From positions 1 through 64,000 of the forward strand of contig NZ_JARJNS010000006.1 in the NCBI RefSeq assembly GCF_030143245.1: 64,000 nucleotides of DNA, written 5' to 3'. Under the pieces are notes generated by a model. The model was not told the DNA's origin. It did no database searches and saw only the letters and a list, made by a program, of their open reading frames with translations. The position numbers were made by a program, and so were the translations under genes. Source of the stretch: Rhabdaerophilum sp. SD176 (GTDB lineage Bacteria; Pseudomonadota; Alphaproteobacteria; Rhizobiales; Beijerinckiaceae). Positions 26,728 through 34,974 of the stretch are shown here, piece after piece. Positions within the stretch are counted from its first letter, which is position 1; each line of letters starts with the position of its first letter.

Positions 26728-28248
26728 ATGAAGACAAGCCTGCGCCTCGGGCTCATCGCCCTGCTTTCCGTTCCCGCTCTGGCCGGCCCTGCTTTCGCCC
26801 AGTCCCAGATTCGTATCGGGTTGGCCGAGGACCCGGATGTGCTCGATCCGACCCTCGCCCGGACCTATGTCGGGCGGATCGTCTTCTCCTCAATCTGCGA
26901 CAAGCTGTTCGATATCGACGAGAAGCTGTCCGTCGTTCCGCAACTCGCGCTCAGCCACGACACTTCGGCCGACGGCAAGACTGTCACGATCAAGCTGCGG
27001 CCGGGTGTGAAGTTCCATGATGGCGAGGCGCTGGATGCCGAAGCCGCGAAATTCTCGATCGACCGGCACCGGACCATGCAGGGTTCCTTCCGCCGTGGCG
27101 AGCTGAGCCAGGTCGCTTCCGTCGAGGTGGTGGATCCGCTGACGATCCGTATCAACCTCAAGACGCCGTTCTCGCCGCTTATCGCCCAGCTGACCGACCG
27201 ATCCGGCATGATGGTCTCGCCGAAGGCAGCCAAGGAAGCCGGCGACAAGTTCGGCCAGAAGCCGGTCTGCGCAGGGCCCTACAAATTCGTCGAACGCGTC
27301 CAGCAGGACCGGATCGTCGTCGAGCGCTTCACCGATTATTGGGACAAGGCCAATGTCTCGATCGACCGGATCACCTATGTTCCGATCGCGGATTCAACCG
27401 TGCGCCTGGCCAATCTCAAATCCGGCCAGCTTGACCTGATCGAACGCGCGCTGGCGACCGACCTCAAGGACATCCGCTCCACTCGCGGACTGAAGGTCGC
27501 GACGGCCTATGAGCTGGGCTATCAGGGCCTGACGATCAATGTCGGCAAGGGCGAGGCTGCGAAGGGCCCACTTGGCTCGGATGCCCGCGTCCGGCAGGCG
27601 TTGGAGGCGGCGATCGACCGCGAGGCGTTGGTCCAGGTGGTCTTCAACGGCGAATTCAAGCCTGGCAACCAGTGGGTGAACCCGGACAATGCCTTCTACC
27701 AGAAGAGCATTCCGGTGCCGAAGCGCGATGTCGCCAAGGCGAAGAAGCTTCTCGCCGATGCCGGCGTGAAACTGCCGGTGCCTGTGGACCTGATGGTGCC
27801 GAATAACCCGGAAACCCGTCAGGTGGCGGAAGTCATGCAGGCCATGGCGGCGGAAGCGGGCTTTGATATCAAGATCCGCGTGACGGAATTCGCGACATCG
27901 CTGAAGGAAGCCGAAGCCGGCAATTACCAGGCCTATATCCTCGCCTGGTCGGGCCGGACCGACCCGGATGGCAACATCCATTCCTTCGCCAGCACCGGCG
28001 CGCCGAACAATTATTCGGCTTATTCCAATGCTGTCGTCGACGCTGCGCTCGTCGAAGCCCGGACGAAGAACGCGATGGCTGACCGGATGGCCGCCTACCA
28101 GAAGGCAGCAAGCCAGCTCTCGAAGGACCTGCCGATCGTGTATCTCTACCATCGGCTGGTGATCATCGCCCATCGTGACCGGCTTGAAGGCTATCGCCAG
28201 ATGCCGGATGGCCTTGTCCGCGTGGTCGGCCTGAAGGTGAAGGGCTGA
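26728..28248 (+). CDS. ABC transporter substrate-binding protein, family 5, second system
   Basis: This 506-residue periplasmic protein has a signal peptide of about 24 residues ending AFAQ. Its mature start QIRIGLAEDPDVLDPTLART and the WNDTTW-like block KTVTIKLRPGVKFHDGEAL mark family 5. Unlike most Opp operons the binding protein lies in the middle, between the ATPases and the permeases. Ligand unknown; the neighbouring GGT-like and DUF1028 genes suggest a peptide or acyl-amino acid. Confidence 0.9.
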   Translation: MKTSLRLGLIALLSVPALAGPAFAQSQIRIGLAEDPDVLDPTLARTYVGRIVFSSICDKLFDIDEKLSVVPQLALSHDTSADGKTVTIKLRPGVKFHDGEALDAEAAKFSIDRHRTMQGSFRRGELSQVASVEVVDPLTIRINLKTPFSPLIAQLTDRSGMMVSPKAAKEAGDKFGQKPVCAGPYKFVERVQQDRIVVERFTDYWDKANVSIDRITYVPIADSTVRLANLKSGQLDLIERALATDLKDIRSTRGLKVATAYELGYQGLTINVGKGEAAKGPLGSDARVRQALEAAIDREALVQVVFNGEFKPGNQWVNPDNAFYQKSIPVPKRDVAKAKKLLADAGVKLPVPVDLMVPNNPETRQVAEVMQAMAAEAGFDIKIRVTEFATSLKEAEAGNYQAYILAWSGRTDPDGNIHSFASTGAPNNYSAYSNAVVDAALVEARTKNAMADRMAAYQKAASQLSKDLPIVYLYHRLVIIAHRDRLEGYRQMPDGLVRVVGLKVKG

Positions 28249-28252
28249 GCCG

Positions 28253-29194
28253 ATGTTCGCGCTGATCTCCCGGCGGCTGCTGCAACTGGTTCCGACGGTC
28301 ATCATCGTCTCGATGATGATCTTCGGGCTGCAGCAATTGCTGCCGGGCGATCCGGCCACGATCATGGCCGGGGAAGAGCGCGACCCGGAGGTGATCGAGC
28401 AGATCCGCAAGCAATATCGGCTCGATCAACCCATCCCGCTGCAATATGTCTACTGGATCAAGGGCGTAGTGAGCGGTGATCTTGGCGAGTCGATGCGCCT
28501 GAAGGAGCCGGTCTCGCGCCTCGTGGCACAGAAACTCCCGGTCACGCTGCAGCTTGCTACGATGGCGATGCTGATCGCGATCCTGATCGGGGTGCCGGCG
28601 GGGATCATCTCCGCCGTCAAGAAGGGCACGGCATGGGATTATCTCGTGAACGTGATCTCGCTCTGGGGGATTTCGACGCCGAATTTCTGGCTCGGCATCC
28701 TGATGATCTTCCTGTTCTCCGTCCATCTCGGCTGGTTGCCGGCCTCGGGCTATGTCAGCCCGTTCGAGGATCCGTGGCAATCGCTCAAGACCACGATCAT
28801 GCCGGCCTTCGTGCTGGGCAATTCGATCGCCGGCGTGCTGATGCGCCATACCCGTGCGGCCATGTTGCAGGCGCTGTCCTCGGATTATGTGCGCACTGCC
28901 CGCGCGAAGGGGCTCGGCGAGAAGCGTGTCATCCTCGCGCATGCGATGCGCAACGCCCTCACGCCCGTGATCACGCTCGGGGCGCTCGAATTCGGAACGC
29001 TCCTGTCCGGTGCGGTTCTGACCGAGCAGATCTTCACCATTCCCGGCTTCGGCAAGCTGATCGTCGATGCCGTGTTCAACCGGGATTATGCGGTGGTTCA
29101 GGGCGTGGTGCTTGTGACTTCCGCCACCTATATCATCCTGAATCTACTCGCGGATATCGGCTACATCCTCGTCAATCCGAGGCTCCGAGCATGA
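28253..29194 (+). CDS. peptide-type ABC transporter permease (DppB-like), second system
   Basis: This 313-residue permease has six helices. Family blocks visible are YRLDQPIPLQYVYWIKG, ESMRLKEPVSRLVAQKLP, FWLGILMIFLFSVHLGWLP and the EAA loop HTRAAMLQALSSDYVRTARA, followed by EQIFTIPGFGKLIVDAVFNRD near the end. It starts four bases after the binding protein gene and overlaps the next permease by four. Confidence 0.92.
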   Translation: MFALISRRLLQLVPTVIIVSMMIFGLQQLLPGDPATIMAGEERDPEVIEQIRKQYRLDQPIPLQYVYWIKGVVSGDLGESMRLKEPVSRLVAQKLPVTLQLATMAMLIAILIGVPAGIISAVKKGTAWDYLVNVISLWGISTPNFWLGILMIFLFSVHLGWLPASGYVSPFEDPWQSLKTTIMPAFVLGNSIAGVLMRHTRAAMLQALSSDYVRTARAKGLGEKRVILAHAMRNALTPVITLGALEFGTLLSGAVLTEQIFTIPGFGKLIVDAVFNRDYAVVQGVVLVTSATYIILNLLADIGYILVNPRLRA

Positions 29195-30072
29195 GTGCCG
29201 TCGCGCCCGCCCTCGCACCGGCCCGTCAACCGGAAACACCGCTGCGGCGGGCCTGGAGACGGCTGCGCGCCCGCAAGGCGGCGATGTTCGGGCTCGTGGT
29301 GATCGTGGCTCTGGTGATCATCGCGGTCTTCGCGCCGCTGATTGCGCCGTTCGACCCGACCCGGCAGAGCTGGGCCGCCGTGCGCAAGGCGCCCTCGGCG
29401 CTGCATTGGTTCGGGACAGATGAAGTCGGGCGCGATCTTCTCTCCCGCATCATCTATGGAACGCGGGCCTCGCTGGCCGCCGGGGTGGTTTCAGTGGGAA
29501 TCGCCGTCGCACTCGGCGTGCCGCTCGGCCTGCTGGCGGGATACGGACCGCGCTGGATCGACACGATCCTTTCGCGCATCACCGATGCGATGCTCGCGAG
29601 CCCGTTCCTGATCCTCGCCATCGCCCTTGCGGCCTTTCTCGGGCCAAGCCTCACCAATGCGATGATCGCGATTGGCATCACAGCCACGCCGATTTTCATC
29701 CGGCTGACGCGCGGACAGGTTCTCGCCGTGAAGGTGGAGGATTATGTCGAGAGTGCCCGGGCCGTCGGCAATCCGCGCTGGCGGATCGCAGTGAAGCATA
29801 TTCTGCCGAATGTCATGCCACAGCTGCTGGTGCAGATCACGCTGACCATTGCCATGGCGGTGATCGCTGAAGCCAGCCTCTCCTTTCTTGGTCTTGGCCA
29901 ACAGCCCCCTGCCCCGTCCTGGGGTTCGATGCTGAACTCGGCGCAGCGCTTCCTGACCAATGCGCCCTGGATGGCGATCTGGCCCGGCATCGCCATTTTT
30001 ATCACCGTGTTGTCCTTCAACCTGCTCGGTGACGGGCTGCGTGACGCGTTCGACCCGCGCGAACGTGGCTAG
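29191..30072 (+). CDS. peptide-type ABC transporter permease (DppC-like), second system
   Basis: This 293-residue permease pairs with the preceding subunit. A basic N-terminal tail is followed by helix 1 (MFGLVVIVALVIIAVFAPLI), the LHWFGTDEVGRDLLSRIIYG motif, the EAA loop KVEDYVESARAVGNPRWRI and ASLSFLGLGQQPPAPSWGSM. It is the last gene of the long series; about 180 bases without clear features follow, apart from a weak CCGCC-TGTT-GGCGG hairpin about 30 bases after the stop. Confidence 0.92.
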   Translation: MSAVAPALAPARQPETPLRRAWRRLRARKAAMFGLVVIVALVIIAVFAPLIAPFDPTRQSWAAVRKAPSALHWFGTDEVGRDLLSRIIYGTRASLAAGVVSVGIAVALGVPLGLLAGYGPRWIDTILSRITDAMLASPFLILAIALAAFLGPSLTNAMIAIGITATPIFIRLTRGQVLAVKVEDYVESARAVGNPRWRIAVKHILPNVMPQLLVQITLTIAMAVIAEASLSFLGLGQQPPAPSWGSMLNSAQRFLTNAPWMAIWPGIAIFITVLSFNLLGDGLRDAFDPRERG

Positions 30073-30254
30073 GTGAAGGACGGACTGCCTCTTTTCCCGC
30101 CTGTTGGCGGCATGAATGCTGTGGAATTCAGCCGTTCGCCTTTTCTTTGGGCACGACCTAGCTAAGCTCCCTCATAAGCAGGGCCTCGCGGACGGCATGA
30201 CCGTTGCTTCGTCTTGCGCCGGTCGCCTACGCAACCACCATCATGGAGCCCGAT

Positions 30255-31298
30255 GTGACTCTTCTTTCCCGTTTCGTTTCCCGCCGTTTCGTGACCGGCA
30301 GCCTCGCTGCCCTCGCCCTTGCCGGGGCTGGCGCCGCCACCGCACAGGCCCAGACCAAGATCCGCTTCACGCTGGACTGGCGCTTCGAAGGCCCCTCCGC
30401 CGCTTTCCTGCTGGCCCTCGACAAGGGGTATTACGCCGCCGAGGGTCTCGACGTCACGGTCGATACCGGCAACGGCTCGCGCGAGGCCATTCCGCGTGTG
30501 GCCTCCGGCACCTATGATCTCGGGTTCGGCGACGTCAATTCGCTCATCCGCTTCCGCGACGAGAACCCCAGCGTCAACGTCAAGGGCGTGATGATGGTCT
30601 ATGACCGCCCGCCCTTCGCCATTATCGGGCGCAAGTCCAAGGGCATCACGGCCGACATCAAGAGCCTGGACGGCAAGAAGTTCGGCGCGCCGGCAGCCGA
30701 TGCGGCCTATGCGCAATGGCCGATCTTCAAAGCGGTCAACAAGATCGACGCTTCGAAGATGAAGTTCGAGAATGTCGGTTTCCCGGTCCGCGAGCCGATG
30801 CTGGCGACCGGCGAAGTCGATGCCGTGTTCGGCTTCTCGATCTCGTCGGTCATCAATCTCAAGGCGCGCGGCGTGCCGGAGAGCGATATCGTCAGCATGC
30901 TGATGAGCGATTACGGCGTCGAACTCTACGGCAACGTGATCATGGCCTCGCCCAAGATCCAGCAGGAGAACCCTGAAGCCATCCGCAAGTTCATCCGCGC
31001 CTTCACCAAGGCCTGGCGCGATGTGGTGAAGGACCCGGCGACGGCGGTCGACAGCGTGCTCAAGCGCAACGACGTCGCGAAGAAGGATGTTGAGCTTGAG
31101 CGGCTCAACATGTTGCTCGCTCAGAACATCCTGACGCCTTATGTCCTCGCGAACGGGCTTGGCGGCATCGATGCCGGCCGCTTCGAACGGGCTATGGCGC
31201 AGATCGCGCTGGTGGCCCCGTTCAAGAGCCAGCCCAAGATGGCGGACCTCTTCACCGAGGAATACTTGCCGGCAAAGGCTGACCGGGCCATCAAGTAA
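30255..31298 (+). CDS. NMT1/SsuA-type ABC transporter substrate-binding protein
   Basis: This protein of about 347 residues binds a small organic solute in the periplasm. It belongs to the NMT1/THI5/SsuA group, whose ligands include sulfonates, nitrate, pyrimidines and aromatic acids. The signal has a twin arginine (VSRRFVTGSLAALALAG), so Tat export is possible. The mature start is QTKIRFTLDWRFEGPSAAFL, with GYYAAEGLDVTV and GFGDVNSLIRFRDEN. I chose GTG 30255 because GGAG lies six bases before it; ATG 30243 in the same frame has no ribosome site. The ATPase and permease follow at 31341 and 32148. No riboswitch is apparent upstream. Confidence 0.82.
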   Translation: MTLLSRFVSRRFVTGSLAALALAGAGAATAQAQTKIRFTLDWRFEGPSAAFLLALDKGYYAAEGLDVTVDTGNGSREAIPRVASGTYDLGFGDVNSLIRFRDENPSVNVKGVMMVYDRPPFAIIGRKSKGITADIKSLDGKKFGAPAADAAYAQWPIFKAVNKIDASKMKFENVGFPVREPMLATGEVDAVFGFSISSVINLKARGVPESDIVSMLMSDYGVELYGNVIMASPKIQQENPEAIRKFIRAFTKAWRDVVKDPATAVDSVLKRNDVAKKDVELERLNMLLAQNILTPYVLANGLGGIDAGRFERAMAQIALVAPFKSQPKMADLFTEEYLPAKADRAIK

Positions 31299-31340
31299 GC
31301 CGGCCGGCCTCAGACCAGATCGCAGCCGGGGGGAACGCGC

Positions 31341-32135
31341 GTGGGCGAAGCATTCATCGCGCTGGACAAGGTCCAGCACGTCTATGGTGGTGAAGGCGGC
31401 GTTCTCGCCGTGGAAGACCTGACGCTCTCGGTTCGCGAAGGCGAATTCGTGGCGGTGGTCGGTCCTTCCGGCTGCGGAAAATCGACGCTGATGAAGCTCG
31501 CCACGGGGCTGCAATTTCCCCGTGCCGGCAGCGTGCGGGTGGACGGGCAGGCGGTGAGCAAGCCGGTGAAGATCGCCGGCATGGCCTTCCAGAACCCGAC
31601 GCTGCTGCCCTGGCGCACAACGCTCGACAATATCCTCCTCCCGCTCGAAATCGTCGAGCCGCACCGGTCACGCCTCCGTCGCGAAAAGGCGGCCTATACC
31701 GAGAAGGCGGAGGCGCTTCTGGCTTCCGTCGGCCTCGGCGGCTTCGGCCCGAAATTCCCCTGGCAGCTCTCGGGCGGGATGCAGCAACGGGCTTCGCTCT
31801 GCCGTGCACTGATCCATGAGCCGCGCCTGCTGATGCTGGACGAGCCATTCGGAGCGCTCGATGCCTTTACCCGCGAGGAATTGTGGTGCGTCATCCGCGA
31901 CCTTCAGGCGGCGCGGAAATTCACCGTCATCCTCGTCACGCATGACCTGCGCGAGGCGGTGTTCCTCGCCGACAAGGTGTTCTGCATGAGCGCCCGACCG
32001 GGCCGCATCATCGCCGAACGCGAGATCACCCTGCCCCGCCCGCGCGATCTCGAGGTGACCTATTCGCCCGAATTCGCCGATATCGTCCACGAGTTGCGCA
32101 GCCATATCAAGGATGCGCGCTCGGGCGTGCACTAA
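31341..32135 (+). CDS. ABC transporter ATPase (SsuB/TauB-like)
   Basis: This 264-residue ATPase energises the importer. It has Walker A GPSGCGKST near 42, the family Q-loop FQNPTLLPWRTTLDNILLPLE, signature SGGMQQRASLCRAL, Walker B LLMLDEPFGALDAFTRE and switch LVTHDLREAVFLAD. The start is a GTG at 31341 with a strong GGGGGGA site eight bases upstream. The permease starts 12 bases after its stop. Confidence 0.9.
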   Translation: MGEAFIALDKVQHVYGGEGGVLAVEDLTLSVREGEFVAVVGPSGCGKSTLMKLATGLQFPRAGSVRVDGQAVSKPVKIAGMAFQNPTLLPWRTTLDNILLPLEIVEPHRSRLRREKAAYTEKAEALLASVGLGGFGPKFPWQLSGGMQQRASLCRALIHEPRLLMLDEPFGALDAFTREELWCVIRDLQAARKFTVILVTHDLREAVFLADKVFCMSARPGRIIAEREITLPRPRDLEVTYSPEFADIVHELRSHIKDARSGVH

Positions 32136-32147
32136 CGGGAGGCCGGG

Positions 32148-32918
32148 ATGACCAACAAACAGAAAATCGCCCTGGCGCCCTGGGTTTTCACGATTGGCTT
32201 CTTCCTGCTCTGGGAAGCGGCCTGCCGTCTTTTCGGCATTTCCAGCTTCGTGCTGCCTTCGCCGATGCAGATCGGCGCGGCGATGTGGGAATACCGGTCG
32301 CAACTGAGCTTCCACTCCTTCCACACCTTGTGGATGACGTTTGCCGGATTCGTGCTGGCCGTTGTCTTCGGCCTGCTGCTCGGGCTGGCGCTCGGCTCAT
32401 CGAAGATCGTCCATGCCGGCACCTATCCGCTGCTGGTCGGGTTCAACGCGATCCCGAAAGTGGCAGTGGTGCCGATCCTGGTGATCTGGTTCGGCGTCGG
32501 CTGGTTGCCCGCGGTGCTGACAGCCTTCCTGATCTCGTTCTTCCCGATTGTCGTCAATGTCGCCACCGGCCTCGCGACGATCGAGCCCGAGGTCGAGGAT
32601 GTGCTCAAGGCGCTCGGTGCCTCAAAGCTCGACATCATGACAAAGGTCGGCCTGCCGCGCTCGATGCCCTATTTCTTCGGGTCGCTGAAAGTGGCGATAA
32701 CCCTCGCCTATGTCGGCTCGGTCATCGCCGAATACAACGCATCAAGCTACGGGATCGGCAACCTGATGGCCCGGGCTTCGGCCGATTTCAACGTGCCGTT
32801 GCTTTTTGCCGCGCTGATCGCCCTCGCCGTGCTCGGGGTCGCGATGTATGCGATTACGGCCTGGGTCGAGAAGCGGATGACGGGCTGGGCCCAGCGATCG
32901 GGCTTTGCCGCCGGCTGA
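32148..32918 (+). CDS. ABC transporter permease (SsuC/TauC-like)
   Basis: This 256-residue membrane protein has about six helices. The family features FVLPSPMQIGAAMWEYR, the loop PKVAVVPILVIWFGVGWLPAV and the EAA segment EVEDVLKALGASKLDIMTKVGLPRSMPYFF are visible, the last split here only for description. It completes the three-gene importer that begins at 30255. A 67-base gap separates it from the SDR gene, so the catabolic genes downstream may be co-transcribed. Confidence 0.9.
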   Translation: MTNKQKIALAPWVFTIGFFLLWEAACRLFGISSFVLPSPMQIGAAMWEYRSQLSFHSFHTLWMTFAGFVLAVVFGLLLGLALGSSKIVHAGTYPLLVGFNAIPKVAVVPILVIWFGVGWLPAVLTAFLISFFPIVVNVATGLATIEPEVEDVLKALGASKLDIMTKVGLPRSMPYFFGSLKVAITLAYVGSVIAEYNASSYGIGNLMARASADFNVPLLFAALIALAVLGVAMYAITAWVEKRMTGWAQRSGFAAG

Positions 32919-32985
32919 GCGCATCGAGCCACTGGCCATAAGCGCGCGAACTGCCTAACCTTCCGCCAAAACAGGTGGAAACGAC

Positions 32986-33744
32986 ATGGCATCGCTTGCA
33001 GGCCGGAAGGCTCTCGTCACGGGCGCCTCCGGCGGATTGGGCGCGCATTTCGCACGGGTTCTCGCGCTGAACGGCGCAGCGGTTGCGGTCGCGGCCCGCC
33101 GCCTCGAGGATTGTGCGCGCATTGTCGCCGAGATTGCCGATCAGGGCGGCAAGGCCGTTGCCGTCACGCTCGATGTGCGGTCCACGCGGTCTGTCGAACA
33201 GGCGCTTGGCGAAACCGAGGCCGCGATCGGCCCGCTCGATATCCTTGTCAACAATGCAGGCATTGCCGAAACCGCGCCATGGCTCTCGGTTTCGGAAGAT
33301 GCGTTCGAGCGCATCCTCGACACCAATCTCAAGGGCGCTTACCGGGTGGCGACGGGGTTCGCGCGGCTTGCCCGGGGCCGGAGCGCGCCGGCGAGCATTG
33401 TAAATATCGCTTCGATCCTCGGGCTCGGGGTGACCGGCCAGGTCGGCCCCTATGCGGTATCGAAAGCCGGCCTCGTCCAGATGACGCGGTCGATGGCCCT
33501 CGAATGGGCGCGGTTCGGCATCCGCGTCAATGCGCTCTGCCCTGGCTATGTCGAGACCGACATCAACCGCGATTTCTTCGCCACCGAGGCCGGGCAGGCG
33601 ATCATCAAGCGCATTCCGCAGCGGCGGCTCGGCCAGATGGCCGATCTTGACGGTGCCCTGCTCCTGCTCGCCGGACCGGCGGGTGCCTACATGACCGGCA
33701 CGACGCTGGCCGTCGATGGCGGCCATCTGCTGGCCCCGCTCTGA
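32986..33744 (+). CDS. SDR family oxidoreductase (LvaD-like context)
   Basis: This 252-residue dehydrogenase/reductase has GASGGLGAHFARVLA at the cofactor site, VNNAGIAET, the catalytic NIASIL Ser and YAVSK Tyr-x3-Lys, and the C-terminal MTGTTLAVDGGHL. The residue pattern VAARRLED after strand 2 favours NADP(H). It starts an apparent operon with an acyl-CoA dehydrogenase (9-base gap) and a phosphotransferase. In Pseudomonas levulinate catabolism the SDR LvaD reduces a 4-oxoacyl-CoA to the 4-hydroxyacyl-CoA. The same step is a reasonable inference here from its neighbours, not from its own sequence. Confidence 0.82.
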   Translation: MASLAGRKALVTGASGGLGAHFARVLALNGAAVAVAARRLEDCARIVAEIADQGGKAVAVTLDVRSTRSVEQALGETEAAIGPLDILVNNAGIAETAPWLSVSEDAFERILDTNLKGAYRVATGFARLARGRSAPASIVNIASILGLGVTGQVGPYAVSKAGLVQMTRSMALEWARFGIRVNALCPGYVETDINRDFFATEAGQAIIKRIPQRRLGQMADLDGALLLLAGPAGAYMTGTTLAVDGGHLLAPL

Positions 33745-33753
33745 GGAAGAACG

Positions 33754-34974
33754 ATGGATTTCACGATCAGCCCCGAACTCGACCGGCTGCGCCAGCGCAT
33801 TGCCGGATTTGTCGCGGAGAACCTCGTGCCGCTGGAGGCAGATCCTGCCAGCTATGATGCCCATGAGAATATCGCGCTGCCGGTGCTGGAAACGATGCGC
33901 GCCAGGGCGCGGGCCGAGGGGCTGTGGTGCCTGCAACTGAAACCCGAGAGCGGCGGGCTTGGAATCGGCCGCATGGGTATGGCGGTCTGCTACGAGGCGA
34001 TGAACCGCTCGATCTTCGGGCCGGTGGTCTTCAATTCCGCCGCGCCGGATGACGGGAACATGATGGTGCTCGAGGCCATCGGTACCCCGGCCCAGAAGGC
34101 ATGCTGGCTGGCGCCGATCGTTTCCGGCGCGGTGCGCTCCGCCTTCGCCATGACGGAGCCCCATCCCGGGGGCGGCTCCGACCCGCAGATGATCCAGACG
34201 CGGGCCGAAAAGCAGCCGGACGGCTCCTGGCGGATCCATGGCCGGAAATGGTTCATTACCGGCGCGGGCGAAGCGAGCCATTTCATCCTGATCGCGCGCA
34301 GTTCGGATGATCCACGCTACGGGCTGACCGCCTTCCTGTTCCACAAGGACCAGCCGGGCTGGCAGATCGAGCGCCGCATCCCGATCATGGGTCCGGAAGA
34401 ACATGGCGGCCATTGCGAACTGGTCTTCGACGGGCTGCATATCCCCGCCGACGCCGTGTTGCTCGGCGAGGGCCAGGGAATGAAGGTGACGCAGATCCGC
34501 CTGGGCCCGGCGCGGCTGACGCATTGCATGCGCTGGCTCGGGCTGGCGAAGCGCTGTGTCGAGATCGCAACCGCCTATGCCCGGGAGCGGACCGGCTTCG
34601 GCGTCCGGCTGGCCGATCGCGAGAGCATCCAGCTGATGCTGGGCGGCCTTGCCATGCAGATCGAGATCGGCCGGCTGCTGGTGATGAAGGCCGCCTTCGC
34701 GCTCGACCATGGCTCTTTCGCCCGGAAAGAAGTTTCGATGGCGAAGATCCAGGCAGCGAATACGCTCCATCAGGCGGCGGATATCGCCATCCAGATCAAC
34801 GGCGCGCGCGGCTATTCGAAGGATACCGTCCTTGAGTGGATCTACCGCTATGCCCGCCAGGCGCGGCTGGTCGACGGGGCGGACGAGGTCCATCGCATGG
34901 TGCTCAACCGTTTCCTCGCCGAGGAGGGCCCGGATTTCTGGCATTGGCCAGTGGCTGGGGAAAAACTCCGATGA
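33754..34974 (+). CDS. acyl-CoA dehydrogenase of the ACAD10/11 (LvaC) type
   Basis: This 406-residue flavoprotein keeps the usual ACAD blocks: AMTEPHPGGGSDPQ, WRIHGRKWFITGAGEASHF and RERTGFGVRLADRESIQLML. At the position of the catalytic glutamate (YEG in ordinary members) it has Asp374 in LVDGADEVHRM. This DGxDEVH form is what I know from mitochondrial ACAD10/11. Those proteins convert 4-phosphoacyl-CoA to 3-hydroxyacyl-CoA rather than doing simple beta-oxidation. The next gene encodes the kinase-like half that is fused to ACAD in the human proteins. It overlaps that gene by four bases, as expected for partners. Confidence 0.85.
   Translation: MDFTISPELDRLRQRIAGFVAENLVPLEADPASYDAHENIALPVLETMRARARAEGLWCLQLKPESGGLGIGRMGMAVCYEAMNRSIFGPVVFNSAAPDDGNMMVLEAIGTPAQKACWLAPIVSGAVRSAFAMTEPHPGGGSDPQMIQTRAEKQPDGSWRIHGRKWFITGAGEASHFILIARSSDDPRYGLTAFLFHKDQPGWQIERRIPIMGPEEHGGHCELVFDGLHIPADAVLLGEGQGMKVTQIRLGPARLTHCMRWLGLAKRCVEIATAYARERTGFGVRLADRESIQLMLGGLAMQIEIGRLLVMKAAFALDHGSFARKEVSMAKIQAANTLHQAADIAIQINGARGYSKDTVLEWIYRYARQARLVDGADEVHRMVLNRFLAEEGPDFWHWPVAGEKLR

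Noticed and set aside
30073-30254. Thiamine-type riboswitch before the NMT1-type binding protein
   Set aside because: No CTGAGA-type core or other conserved aptamer element is visible; only a weak 5-bp hairpin near 30100.
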